64,000 nucleotides of DNA from Casuarina equisetifolia. Its lineage: Eukaryota > Streptophyta > Magnoliopsida > Fagales > Casuarinaceae. Numbering within the stretch: the stretch's first letter is position 1; every line of letters starts with the position of its first letter. The notes under the pieces are model-generated. The model was given only the letters and a program-made list of their open reading frames with translations. It had not been told where the DNA came from and did no database searches. Where the stretch lies: positions 2,344,501-2,408,500 of the forward strand of contig CM052360.1 in NCBI GenBank assembly GCA_028551475.1. The letters run 5' to 3'. Made by a program: the position numbers and the translations under genes. Positions 1-12,333 of this stretch are shown here, piece after piece.

Positions 1-1670
1 GAAAGAGACGGCTACATAGTAAGAAAGCTTATATACAAGCTAATCTAAGCTTACAATCATGTGGGAAAGTGGGCCAACTATTATTGTATAAGGGCTAATA
101 TCATTTTCTTAAAACATATCAATCACATCTATTGTTGCATAATTAGAGTAAGACATGAGAGATAATATTTCATAAATTAAGAGAGATAGTTTCTATATTA
201 TAATAAATTTTTGCAAAAATTTTTAAATTTTTCAAATATAATTTTTGACCCTAAATAATGATGTTGTAATTAAAAAAATTTTATTTCATTTAATGATATC
301 TCATTCAAAAAAATATATTCACATCTAACTTCTCTTTAGCTGTGCTCTGTCATAGGTCTTCTTTCCTTTGAACAAAATATATCACATCTCACAATTTCTT
401 TCAACCTATCAAAGTTTCATTAGATACTTTGCAAACTTCAATTCTTTTAAAAAAATCAAACTTTTCATAAATTGTACAAAAGACAAAGACAAATCCCTCA
501 TCATAAGAGCCAAGGGAGTCGAAGGGGCTCAACTTAGAGGGTGTAGTTGCTTGAAAGTGCGCCATAGTCGAAACTGGACAAAATAATGGACTTAGTAGTA
601 CAGCAAAATTACTGGGGGCATTAGATCTACACTGCCGAAAGACGGGCAGCACGTGCAGAAGATGGTTATTGTCGAACCTGACATAATCCAAGACAGGTTC
701 AACACAATTTAGAAAAGGTTTTGTCCAGTGAAGAAATGGGTTCCAACCAGGTATAAACAAACGGGCTTTGTATTGATTTCTTTGATGAAAAAATAAATAA
801 AACCAATGAACTTCCACACCCAAACTCAAAATGGATTTCTACGTCCAACATTTAATGGGTTTTACTACCCAAAATTTAATAGGGCTTTTACGATTAAAAA
901 AACTAATAAATGGCACAAGGTCAATGAGAAGCGATCTTAAGCTTAGCGTAAAGCACATAATTGTCAAGGTGAAAGACAAAAATGAATGGGAAAAAAAAGT
1001 GTCTTATAAGAAGTATTATGTGACTAATCTATGACGCATAAACATAGAATCTTTTTCTTCTCATTTCCTCTAATCTCTCTCTTTGCTTTTGTGCGTTTTA
1101 ACAATATAATAGAGGGCAGTAGCATACTTGGCTTTCAAATAAAGTTTGTTGATGATCAATTAGCCTCTATTCATGTTGCTGCATGAGGTTATAAGAGAGA
1201 AATATTTCATTTGATAATATCTTCTAACTTGGTATTAGAGTCTAGACAAAATCTACTTTACCTTGTGTAACATAGAATTCAATGATACTCTACATAGAAA
1301 AGTATATATAAAATAAAAAATTTACACTAAAAGATAAGATCTCTAAAATAAAATTTAAATAATAAACAAAAAAAAGGTCATTTTAATCTTTAAACTAGCC
1401 TTTGGGTGGGGCTTATGAATGAAATCACGCATCATCCATAGTCAAACTGACCTTAATATGTAGCATAAAGCACAACAATCCTGATTTGAATGTAGAGCTG
1501 CTATTACTACTATGACTATGACTATGACTATAGATCAAAAATGGTGTCAACCATAAAATCATCATATTTTCCTGTTCATTATTGGAATGCTGAGGTACTG
1601 CTTACGGTTACACCAAGAATGTGCGTTCAAAAGAAGACATTAATGGGTGAAACTTACATACTTTTGGTCC
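1..1670. other. AT-rich flank downstream of gene A, no gene seen
   Basis: I recognise no coding gene here. The short reading frames at 401-829 and 831-1034 resemble nothing I know. A short tandem repeat based on ATGACT lies near 1502-1533. The string TTGGTATTAGAGTC near 1231 resembles the initiator-Met tRNA primer-binding site of plant LTR retrotransposons, so 500-1230 might be an old LTR, but I cannot define its ends. The stretch near 240-300 resembles short AT-rich tails seen again near 34.1 and 46.2 kb. Confidence 0.4.
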
Positions 1671-4559
1671 TTATTTGAACGTAGAGCAACTGCTTGCATG
1701 TACTTTAGAAGACACAATCGCTGCAACAAACTCTTGTATGTTTTTATCAGAGCTACCACCTTTGTCTACAGCTTCTATAGCCAACTCCCTCCATCTCATT
1801 GAATTCTTTTTCATCTCTTTGCCTCTCTCCCTCTCCATTACTTCTCTCATACGTAGCTCTATTTCTTCTCTGGTCGCAATGCCTTTTTCATCAACTTTAA
1901 TCCTGACCCCTACCTTCCAAACATCCTCAATGAACTTGGCATTAGTTGTTTGATCTGTCGACTGTGGCATCGCTACCATTGGCACTCCCAAGCCCAATGC
2001 CTCAAGCGTCGAATTCCACCCACAGTGAGTCATGAAGCAGCCGACAACCTTGTGAGCCAGCACATCTAGTTGAGGACACCAACTCACAACCAGTCCCTTC
2101 TCCATTGTTTCCTCTCGAAAATTAAGGGGAAGCTTTTTTTGTTCAGATTCTCTAACTATCCACAAGAAGTAGCAGTTGCTATTCTTCAAGCCCCATGCTA
2201 CTTCCTTCATCTGCTCTTCTCCCAGTGCTGCCAAGCTTCCAAACGACACATAAACGACTGAGCCAACGTCCTTCGTGTCTAGCCATTTCATGCAAGCATC
2301 TACCTCGGGTTTGAAAAGGTTTAGGCCATACTCTTTGTCATCCTTCAACCGCTTGTCCAAGTACATCGATGGAATAGAGGGTCCAATTGTTTTAATAGGC
2401 CATTGACTTGCCATCCAGCTCACCACCTAATGTAATTTACAACATCATATAACAGGTGAAATTTAAAGATTTTTCTAATGAAGGAAGGTCATGAAAGAGA
2501 TCTATTGTGTTGTAAGCATATTCATAAGCAAAACCACAAAACAAAAATACGTTTCTTACATAAACAACCCTTACAATAGTTTTGAATGTTAATGACTTAG
2601 AAGCTCTAAGGATGACAAAAAAAATTTTTTTGTTCAGTAAAGAATTTTATATAAAATACATCAATACAAAATAGTCAAAGGCATTATCCCTACAAACGGA
2701 TCTTACAAAACAAATGGCCTCCTCAAAAGACCATTCACAACCTCACATCAGCTCAAAACATGGACTTTTGATAAAACACAAATGTTTCATGTGCATAAAC
2801 ATACCTTATCAAACCCTCTAGAACCTTATTCATCCTAACCTAATTATTCACGGTGAATAGAAAAACAAATGCTTTCTATTAAAAGTAAACTATTCAAACA
2901 GTATGAACCAAATACTAATATTCCCCAATTGTCTATCTTGCTTCACTTGGTAGATCGTTGATGTGTTAAATAAACATAGATATTATATCATTTATATAGC
3001 TAACATTTGTTTATCTCTTACAATGTATTTGCACCATATGAGCATATGGTTAGTCCACATAAGGAGGCAACTTAAATTATATCTGAGTAGAATAAAGATC
3101 TTCTTTCTAGTAAGAAAAATTATTATTGCTGATATGAAACGTGAAGATAACTATCGGTATTAATAGTAGAATCAATTTCAAGGACCAGGGAAATGATTTC
3201 ATACAACGGAGTAACTTCATGTTAGATTAACCATTGTGAGTGCTGTAATAGGTTTAATTATATTTTATGTGGAGGTTGAATCATCCATGAAATATTGAAT
3301 GTAATTTCAATGCATTAAAAAGTTAGAAAAGGTTTTTCTTTTCTTATAAAATAAAAATGAAAAAGGACAAGGAAAACGTCCTCTTGTTAGAAAGTGTTTT
3401 GAGTAAAGTACGATTTTAGGTTTTGAATTCTTTATCCATAAAATTTTTGCAGAGTCATTTTCTTCTATGAACATAAATTATATTATTCATTTGTTTAAGT
3501 TAATGCAAACTTACTTTTCCACCAAAACGTATATAGAGTAAGAATGAAAGAGAGTTAAACATCATGTCTTTTCACATCTTTATTTCTTATGAAACACACG
3601 ATGAATATCTACATATGTAGCATAAACGTTTGTCTAACATATGACATCTATGAGTTGAAAATATACCCCATTTTATGCTCTAAATACTTATTTTCCTTTT
3701 TTCATATTTTTTTCATGGTTTTTTTTGGTACTTGAATGCAAGCTTGTCAAACCAAAACAAAATCTTGTAACTACTGTTATTTTATGTGATTTCTTTATGT
3801 TATTCGAACCACTTATGATTTTCTTAGAATTAGATTTATAAACATGTCGTAGCGGAATTGTTAAAGAGGATCAAATGTGGCGAATATAACAGGCACCCAT
3901 ATGTCTAGTATATGATATATGGATAGAGAACCCACCTTGTCCTCCAACGCGTCGAAGGTATTGACAAAAAGCCACTTCACTTTCTGCAAGTGCAAGAATT
4001 GATTCAAGAAGAGACTAAGCAAAGCTGGGTACGAGCTCGTATCCTGTAGAAGCGAAGGCAGATCTTTAAGTCCTAGTGAGGGCAAACAGGGCAATAATAT
4101 CGATGGCCCTTCTGTGGCTATCAGAGTCCCTTGCCGAGCTTGATAATATAACGCATTTACAGCACATGACTGAGTGAAAAAGGGAGCTCCGTCTAGGCCA
4201 AGCTGGCTGGCCACGTCTAGAGCCCACGAGATGACTGAATCATAGATGAGAAAACTTGGAGGGTGTTCGGAGCTACTTTGTCTCTCAATGAGCTCTGTCA
4301 AGCTTTTAGAGACTCCTAACTTAAAACGCGCGAGGTACTCGTCCATGCTTAGAACTTCGCCCTCCTCAATCCCGTTGGAGATGGTCTCAAAATTGACAGA
4401 GCTGGCTTGCATGGACTCCATGTGCTTTCTAATGGAGCCGACAGTGACTACTGTGACTCTCGGACCCCTTGAGGCTAGACTCTTGGAGAACTGGAGAATT
4501 GGGTTTATGTGACCTTGTAAAGGATAAGGAATTACTAGGATATGGGTTTGCCTTTCCAT
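1671..4559 (-). CDS. Gene A: UGT74-type glycosyltransferase, two exons, intact
   Basis: This is a family-1 UGT that would move glucose from UDP-glucose to a small acceptor in the cytosol. Exon 1 is 4559-3936 (208 codons) and ends GAG-GAC-AAG before a GTGGGT donor. Exon 2 is 2426-1671 (251 codons plus stop) and follows a TTAG acceptor; the phase-0 join reads EDKVVSWMAS. The intron is about 1.5 kb and the protein 459 aa, normal for the family. His17 in QGHINP is the expected catalytic base and Asp107 in IYDS its partner. The PSPG box is at about 324-367, with HCGWNS and a final DQ that favours UDP-glucose. Two box positions are odd: position 12 is Val where its neighbours have Ala, and position 41 is Ser in MPQSTDQ where its neighbours have Trp. 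The acceptor is unknown. Confidence 0.93.
2427..3935 (-). other. Intron of gene A
   Basis: The intron is AT-rich and bounded by GT (3935) and AG (2427). The part at 2625-2790 has a T/A-rich, LINE-tail-like look with CATCAATACAAAATAG, but I cannot assign it. No gene is seen inside. Confidence 0.8.
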
Positions 4560-6689
4560 TTCTGCAATTGCTCTCTCTCTAGAGAAACAAAGAGGAAGAA
4601 TACATAAGGGCTTGAAAAACCAGAGGAGATAATGTTTGAATTTCCGTTGGTGAAGTTAGTGTGTAAAACTCAACTTTCTGTCACTGTCCGGATGACATTT
4701 TCGTATTCAGTGGCAAAGTTAGAAAGACGCAAACTTGTGTACCTAAATGAAAATTTTAAATCAAAAGATAAAATTTGAAATAAAATTTAAATAAAATATT
4801 TTTTTTTTATTTTTGAACTAATCTTCAAATTGTATATCTTATTCTAGTATTAGAATTCAAGTTAATTTTGCTTCATTTCATATAATCTTGAGTCTAATAA
4901 TTTTTTATGTGTAAAAAATACTTGATGAGAGTCTCACACCAAAAAAAGAAAAAAAGATAAAGACAAAGCTTAAATAAATAAATAAAACTTCTAAAATTTG
5001 AGCTCATTTTTTGAATTGAGCGTTTTGACTGCCTCAATTTTCTTTCCCGTTCCCCAAAAGAAATTTTTCACGCCAGTTAGTTTCTCATGAAGGCTTGCTT
5101 CTATATTTCCATAAATTACTCGGTAGTTTTTGCCCAGTTGGAAGAAAAATGTTGGTGATTGAAAGCTGCAGAAAACACTGCGATAGAGGATATGTGGCTA
5201 CAAAGGCACAACCTCTACACTAGGCCTCTGTCATCTCGGGACGCACAGTCTAAGAGGGACCACGGCCACCAGTAGTCGCTTTCCTCCCCAGACATGTGAT
5301 GTGTGTGGTGGTGCATTCCAACCACACATCACGCAAAAGAATAAGTTTTTTCATATATAGAACACATACTAGAGGACGGTGATGAATGTTTGAGGACTAT
5401 TTCCAAGGCCAATACGCACCTGTAAAAAGCTGCTCATTGAGAAGCTTTTCTCACCTTAAAAATGAGCTCACGAAGTGGAGGAACACACCTATATTCTCAG
5501 GCACACATGTTTACACGTTAGTAATGTGTAAGATAGGCTGTCTTTGATACTGCTTTCTATATGGATTACGAGCTTACTCATATCAATAGTGTTAAAAAAA
5601 AATTTTAAAACTCTAATACCATATTAAAAAATTTATTTTTACTTTTAAAACTTGTTCATAGAGTGAAAGAATGTGCTCCAACATAACTAGACACACATAC
5701 TTTTATCTTAGTAATGCAAGACTAAATATCCATACTACAATAACAATAAACTCAAAAATCTAATGCTTATGCAAATTTTATAAGTTCGAAGTGTTCATAC
5801 AAAGGGTGCTTGCTCACCGCTTTCCAATCACACCGTGTTTGGTATGTATGCCATAGCTTAAATGGTGAATTTCCTAAAGTACCAACCTTAGTACTTGGTT
5901 CCTGAACTTGAATTTGTTTACTCTAAGATGGGGTCTTGTCATGTGAGATTGCTCAATTATTTTTTTTTTTAAAAAAAGCACCCCTCCTTTTATATATATA
6001 TATTTATAAATCATTTCAAATTGTGAATTTTTTCGGTTACGAAACAAAAAGGTTCAGGACAAATTTGAACCCTTAACTATTGACTGTGAATTTGAATTCA
6101 TAAATAATTTCTCAGGAATGATTCCCGGTTTCAATATGAAAAGACAGAATCTACCTTGAATTATTTTTATTGAATAAGTTATTAGACGAGGCTTCTTAAT
6201 TTAAAACAAATTTGTAAGAAATAAAAACACCACGACATGTAAGAAGCAGAATAAACTAATATAATGCACAAGTGAATCGGGTGAATCGAGGGACCTATTT
6301 TTTGGAGCTCAGGCAGATCGAACGTGTTCTGAATTTTGAAACGTCTGGACCCTTTTGATTGGGTTCCTTAAAACTCTTCATCGTAGACTCTTGGGTCTGC
6401 CTGATTTTGGAAAACTGGGCTCCTTAAAGTTCCTTGATCTTAAACTCCTCAGATTCTATGAACTTTGTTGTTAAAAGCCTCATTTATTTGTACAGCCAAA
6501 ACGGGAAGGACCATCCACTTAACTATGGACCATATGATAGTTTTTTTTTTTTAACACTTTTTCTATCCATTTCGTTAGTATATATTTCAGCAGAATTAAC
6601 TCAACCAAATATCCAAGTATCCTAAGTAAAAAAATTGATTAAAAAAGTATGTTAAACATATATGGCGACGGCGAGCATCCCTCATCTTC
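4560..6689. other. 5' flank of gene A, with subcluster-1 promoter block split by an insertion
   Basis: The sequences at 4620-4740 and 5036-5175 match one continuous block upstream of genes D (16486-16690) and E (20170-20435) and upstream of the fragment at 21545 (21820-22060). In gene A the block is interrupted by about 295 bp of AT-rich sequence (about 4740-5035), apparently an insertion. A near-perfect inverted repeat, GTGATGTGTG/CACACATCAC type, lies at 5296-5332. The remainder (5340-6690) is AT-rich intergenic sequence with no recognisable gene. Confidence 0.6.
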
Positions 6690-7160
6690 CTCCTTAAAAG
6701 TGCTGAAGAAGAGCCAATTTGTTCCTGGAAGTTGGAAAATTGTCCGTAAGTAAGATTTGGTAGAGCTGGTTAGGAGCCTGAGTGATAGACGATTGAGAGT
6801 AAATCACTGATTCCATGTGGCGGCATCGAGGGCAGGAACACCGTAGGCCCTTCCAGGGGCAACCCTATGGTTCCTCGATGCAGATGACAAAAGATGGCAT
6901 TGACTGCGCACGACTGAGTGAAAAAGGGAGCTCCGTCTAGGCCACGTTCTCGAGCTACTTTTAGAGCGCATGACATAGTACAGTCATAAACCATAAAATT
7001 TGGCGGGTATTTGGGGCAGTTTTGTGTCTCAATGAACTCCCATAAGTTTTATGAGACTACCATTCTGAAACGGTCGATGCTCGCTACTAAGCTCTCTACG
7101 GATTCGTCTTCTCCAGAGCCATCGGAGATGATCTCGATGTTCACAAACCTAGTAGGCGAG
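6690..7160 (-). pseudogene. Pseudogene B: UGT exon-1 fragment
   Basis: The minus strand keeps the middle and end of a subcluster-1 exon 1: ISDGSGEDES, then RFRMVVS, then PPNFMVYD, GLDGAPFFTQSCAVNAI and QFSNFQE. It lacks the first 50 or so codons (including the catalytic His region) and any exon 2. Two in-frame stops are visible: TAA replaces the Lys codon after VVS near 7040, and another lies near 6770 where paralogues have Tyr. The reading frame also shifts near the 3' end. It is a decayed duplicate between A and C. Confidence 0.85.
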
Positions 7161-8941
7161 ATCCACACTTATTCTCTTTGTATTCTCAGCTCTGTTCCTC
7201 CCACTTTACATGAAGTGGGTTGAGCCCTTTATGAAACAATTATTGTTGTCTTTATCCTCCAATCTGCCTCTTGAGATTAAGGTTTTCCCTGTTTCATTTC
7301 CCTGCTTTTATATGAAGTGGGTTGAGCACCTAGTCCAACAACTATTCTTGGCCACCAGTGGAGAGGAAGAAGAGCAGATGGGTTTTTGGAGAGGAAGGGC
7401 AGGTGTTTCTTTTTAACTTGTACGTGAGTGGTTAACTATAACTAGCTTTTTCAGTTTTTATTTTGTTGTCTCAACCTTGTAAGGGCCGTCTTGGTTGAAG
7501 AGAGGAACAGTTTCCAAGACTGAATATATTATAAAAACTGAATGACACTAGCTTATTATATTTCTGTTTATTATAATTAATTTTCTTAAAAAAAAATTTA
7601 TATTAAAAAATAGAATATTTAAATATAAAAAATGTTACACAGCCTGACCTCTTCTCCTCACATTAAGTCAACGAGGAGATGTTATACACAAGGAGAGTGT
7701 GAAGGTTGTTCTTGACCTCTCATGTTTATCGATTTCTTGGGAGCTTATCAGAATATAAAAAAGAAGAGACGACGAGGATGTGGACAATTCGAGACCATGT
7801 CTTTGTCACCCTTCATTGAATTGCGTGGGGCAATTTGACGGTAAAGTTAAAAAACTGACAAGGTTGGAAAAATGGGGCTGATACTAGATGAAACCTGTCC
7901 GAAAACATCTGCTTGTAATATTTTATACATAAAAAATAGTTATTTTCTTTATAAGTTAATTTTAAAGAAAAATAATTCTTTTAACCGACCTCTGACCCTT
8001 AGAATAAACAATTTAAATCTATCTACATCCGTTTTTTGTCTTCTATAAAACTCGAGCTTAGTGTGAAGTTTTGGGAAGCGTGAATATTGAAACTTGGTGA
8101 AGAACATGCAATGTCCCCCGGTGAAGGACGAAACTGAATGGAAACAAATGTGTATAAAAATAAGTATGGTATGAGTATTCTAAGCACATAAAGTACAGAT
8201 TAAAAATCTAATAGGGGAGAGCAGACCTGGCTTCGAATTAAGGATGGTCTTCAATGTCATCCTCTACCCGGTTGACCTTTGGTATTTTCCATGGAGGGGG
8301 TTTTTGATGTACCTCTTTGTTCATCCACTTGTTAACTACTTAAATCACCAACCTAACTAACCTTCCCTCTTCCAAGAGAAGCCTCTTAAAGAGTTTGGCT
8401 TCCTATGCACTTCAAACGGCTAGGCTCTCCTACCTTGGTTTTTGTTTGAATCTCCCGGTCAGTGCCTTAAAAGCACTTAAGCTTCATCCACCTATTCCCA
8501 AGGATCCGCTAAGAGATCCCTTGAGCTTCTCAATCTTCATTGCCCCCCCATCCTCGGGCAGTATTTGGTCCTCTTGCCTACTAGCATGTTCCTCGTGGTC
8601 TTCCACAGGTCAAGTTCAATTATGGCAACAAAAACAAGCGTGACACATGGTGCCTTCACCTATCTAATCAAAATCTCAAACTTTCAACTTAGTTGCGTGA
8701 GACTTTTGCTTACCATATCGTCAATATCACCCCTACTTAATATAATCAATCTATAGCATAAAATACAATACCATCGTTAATCGAAAGCAGAGTTACAACT
8801 ACCACGAGTGTACATCAAAACAGGAATTAAGCGTAATATCATCACATTTTCTAGTTCATTATTCGAGCTTACATTCACATTAAGAATGTGCATCCAAAAG
8901 AATAAATTAATTGCTCAAAAACACATCCACTTGGTCCTTAT
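7161..8941. other. Intergenic region between pseudogene B and gene C
   Basis: The block 7190-7420 recurs at 20750-21025 and 22285-22560. It contains the phrase GAAGTGGGTTGAGC twice. The stretch 7625-7950, with a GATGTGGAC core, recurs in part at 11380-11510 and 22551-22720. These look like distal 5' flanks copied with the UGT duplication units. The less AT-rich stretch 8220-8700 has no frame I recognise. No intact gene is seen. Confidence 0.55.
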
Positions 8942-10977
8942 TCAAACATTAGAAGATGCAAGTGCCGCTAAAAACTCCTGTATGTTTTTATCTGAGCTGC
9001 CACCTTCGTCAACAACTTCTATAGCCAACTCCCTCCATCTCATTGAATTCTTTTTCATCTCTTTGCCCCTATTCCCCTCCATTAGTTCCCTTACTCGCAA
9101 CTCTATTTCTTCTTTGGTTGCAATGCCTCTTTCATTCACAGTAATCTTGACACCTGCCTTCCAAACATCCACAATGAACTTGGCATTAGTTGTTTGATCT
9201 GCCCATTGTGGCATGGCAACCATGGGAATTCCCAAGCTCAATGCTTCGAGTGTAGAATTCCACCCACAGTGAGTAATGAAGCAGCCGACAGCCTTGTGAG
9301 CCAGCACCTCTAGTTGAGGACACCAACTCACAACCAGTCCCTTCTCCATTGTTTCCTCTAGAAAATTTGGGGGGAGCTTTTTTTGTTCAGATTCTCTAAC
9401 TATCCACAAGAAGTAGCAATTACTATTCTTTAGGCCCCACGCTATCTCCTTCATTTGCTCTTCTTCTAGGGCTGCCAAGCTTCCAAATGATGCATAAACA
9501 ACTGATTTAATAACTTTCATGTCCAGCCACTTCATGCAAGCATCCACATCAACTTTGAATAGGTCGAGGCCATATTCCTTGTCACCCTTCAGCCGCTTGT
9601 CCAAGTACATCGATGGAATACATGGTCCAATTGTTTTAATAGGCCACTGACTTGTCATCCAATTCACAACCTAATGAAATTTAGAACATCTCATAACATG
9701 ATGAAATCTAAAGATTCTTCACAACTAAGGAGATGATACAAAAGAGATTGCTACTATAAGAGATTGCTATTAGTAAAGAAACTACAAAGCGGGTGCACTT
9801 TTCTTATACTAACAACTCTTACAGTATTTTTGTGTATCAATGAGATCATAAGTTATGAACTAATCTTCATAATAAAATATTTTCATGGTCTTGTCCTCGT
9901 GAACATAATTTTATGTGATTCATTTATTGAGTTTTATTCTTCTCAACTTCAAAGTACTTTCACATCTTTGTTTCTCAATGATATAAACACACATATTAAT
10001 ATCTACATATATGTCATATATTAGACACATATGACATTTCTAGATAGAAAACCTACTTTATTGTATTCTCTAAATGTACTATCTGCTATCTTTTTCATAT
10101 AGATACATGAATGCAAGTTTGTTGAGCAAAATCTTGTAACTACTACTATTTAATTGATTTGTTTGTCATTCTTTCCTTTTCTACTTACAATTAGAAATAT
10201 AAACTTGTCAAGTCAAAGCACAGCCTTGTTGCTAAAGAGTGCAATATATATATATATCTTCATGCCTCTGGTTTTATCCTCCACATCTAAATATATACCA
10301 TGAATGTAAATGTCTAAGTACATGACATGTACGGATAGAAAACCGACCTTGTCTTCCAAAGCATTGCAAGTGTTGACAAAGAGCCAATTCGCTTTCTCCA
10401 AGTTCGAGAATTGATTCACTAAGAGGTTAAGCACAGCTGAGTACGAGCCTGCATCACTTGGAAATGAAGGCAGATCTTTGATTCCTAGTGATGGCAAGGA
10501 GGGCAATGATATCAAAGTCCCTTCTGCGGGTGTCCCAAGAGATCCTTGTCGAACATGATAATATATTGCATTAACCCCACACGACTGAGTGAAAAAGGGA
10601 GCTCCGTCCAGGCCAAGCTGCCTGGCAACGTTTAGAGCCCACGGCATGATTGAGTCATAGACGAGAAATTTTGGAGGGTGTTTGGAGCAACTTTGTCTTT
10701 CAATAAACTCAGCCAAGCTTTTAGATACTACTACTTTGAAACGCTCGAGTTTGGCTTCAACGTCTTCCAAATCTTCGCCTTCCTCAGATCCATCGGAGAT
10801 GGTCTCGAAGTAGACAGAGCTGGCTCGTACCGCTTTCATGTGCTTTCGAATGGAGCTGGTGGTGACTACTGTGACTTTAGGTCCCTTCGAGGCTAAGGTC
10901 TTGGAGAACTGAAGCATTGGGTTTATGTGACCTTGTACAGGATAAGGAATTACAAGGATGTGCGTTTTCCATTCCAT
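8942..10977 (-). CDS. Gene C: UGT74-type glycosyltransferase, two exons, intact
   Basis: Exon 1 is 10977-10348 (210 codons, start MEWKTHILVIPYP) with a GTCGGT donor. Exon 2 is 9670-8942 (242 codons plus stop) after a TTAG acceptor. The phase-0 join reads EDKVVNWMTS and the protein is 452 aa. His17 (QGHINP) and Asp108 (VYDS) form the expected catalytic pair. The PSPG box at about 326-369 has WCPQ, HCGWNS and MPQWADQ; only Ala replaces the usual Thr before DQ. The 677-bp intron is less than half the length of gene A's. The closest relatives in the window are A, D and E. Likely a functional UDP-glucose-dependent enzyme; acceptor unknown. Confidence 0.94.
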
Positions 10978-12333
10978 TTCTGCAGTTGCTTTTCCTCTTA
11001 ATTCTCCCTCTAGAGGAAGGATTACAGAAAACCTCTTGAAAGCCAGAGGAAGAAGAAAGCACCACTCACCTTTTTGGTTGGTTTTGGATAGGAAGGTACA
11101 TGTATCCTCTCAAGGGTAGAGGTGGGGTCTAAATTGTAATTAGATAGTTTAGCTTTCTGTCAGGTTCTCTAATTTAGTTTATAAGGGTCACTTTGGGCAG
11201 CGTAAAGGCAACCTGTAGAATTAAATAAACTAAAAGAGTTGAAGGAAACGATTACATATTATATTCTTTGCTATTATTGTCAAAGACTGCTTCTTAATAT
11301 TATAAAAGTAAAGATAATCCTGAATCAAATAAATTTATAATTTTCTTAGTATTTACTGTTTTTTACTGATAAGTTTCGCTGGCATCCTGTAAGTCTCAAT
11401 GAGAGTCGGTGTTGTCCTCTCTCAAAAATAATAAAGAAGAGGAGGCCAGGATGTGGACACCATTTTCTTTGTGCATAGGTAGATGAAACCTTTCCAAAAA
11501 TATCTGTTTGAATCGTTTTTTGGACCAAAATGTTCACTCTTTCACTCCTTGTCATCCAACCGTGCCATCCTGCGATCAGTTTATTCGTTATATTTACTCT
11601 TGGACTTCATTGTCTTGTCTAATATTAAATCCACACGTCAACGTTAAAAGTTAAAAGCTGTATTGAGGAAAGATGCTTGGTCACAGAAGCACACAGTAAC
11701 AACGGCTGATTCTGCGTCTTTTGGCGCCAGTATCCGGTTATGTTGATTGAAGGCATTTTTTTAAAGACAAACTATATCTTGCTTCTACATACAAACTCCT
11801 TTCCCAGCATTTTTTGCTCTCTTTGATTGGGAAAAAAAAGGACCAAAAGCTAAAGCTAAAACATACGGAAATATTGATCATGACTTGCAATTATTGAAAA
11901 ACTATTTAATTGAAAAAGAAATCACGAGATAGGTTCACGGATCTTTCGTAGAAAAAGTAGTGAAACCCAGATAAGCTAGTGGTTTCTCTTGTAGACATCC
12001 AAGAGCAATTAAAATGCTAATTGGCATAAGAAGACATCACCATGTTGACAAAGAGATAAAACGTGCATTTTGGTTAAGTGAAACTAGAGAAACGACATTG
12101 TTTTATGAACCTTTTGTTGGGACTTTCTCCCACACTAGAAGTACAGTTTTGTTCCTTATATATGAGATAGACTCTCGACGAAATATCATAGGAGTCACTT
12201 AATATGACATTAGGATTCTTCCTTAAGTAGGGTGTTTTCCACTTAGCATGTGGCCTTCCAGAGGAGGCATGTTAGGATTTCATCCACATCGGAAGTAGAG
12301 TTTCTTTCTCAAGGCCTTCTATGAGTAATTGTT
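10978..12333. other. 5' flank of gene C and intergenic sequence
   Basis: The 5' leader of gene C is pyrimidine-rich as read on the plus strand. The stretch 11380-11510 repeats the GATGTGGAC block also seen near 7780 and 22640. The stretch 12100-12333 (core TGGCCTTCCAGAGGAGGCAT) belongs to a short repeat that continues at 13985-14460 on the other side of repeat R1. No gene is seen. Confidence 0.5.

Noticed and set aside
1671-2426. Separate 251-codon gene starting with GTG
   Set aside because: The GTG is the first codon of exon 2 after an AG acceptor; a normal exon 1 lies upstream and completes a 459-residue UGT.
8395-8756. Plus-strand frames of 82 and 63 codons in a less AT-rich stretch
   Set aside because: No recognisable domain and no second copy in the window; possibly part of an old repeat, but not supportable as a gene.
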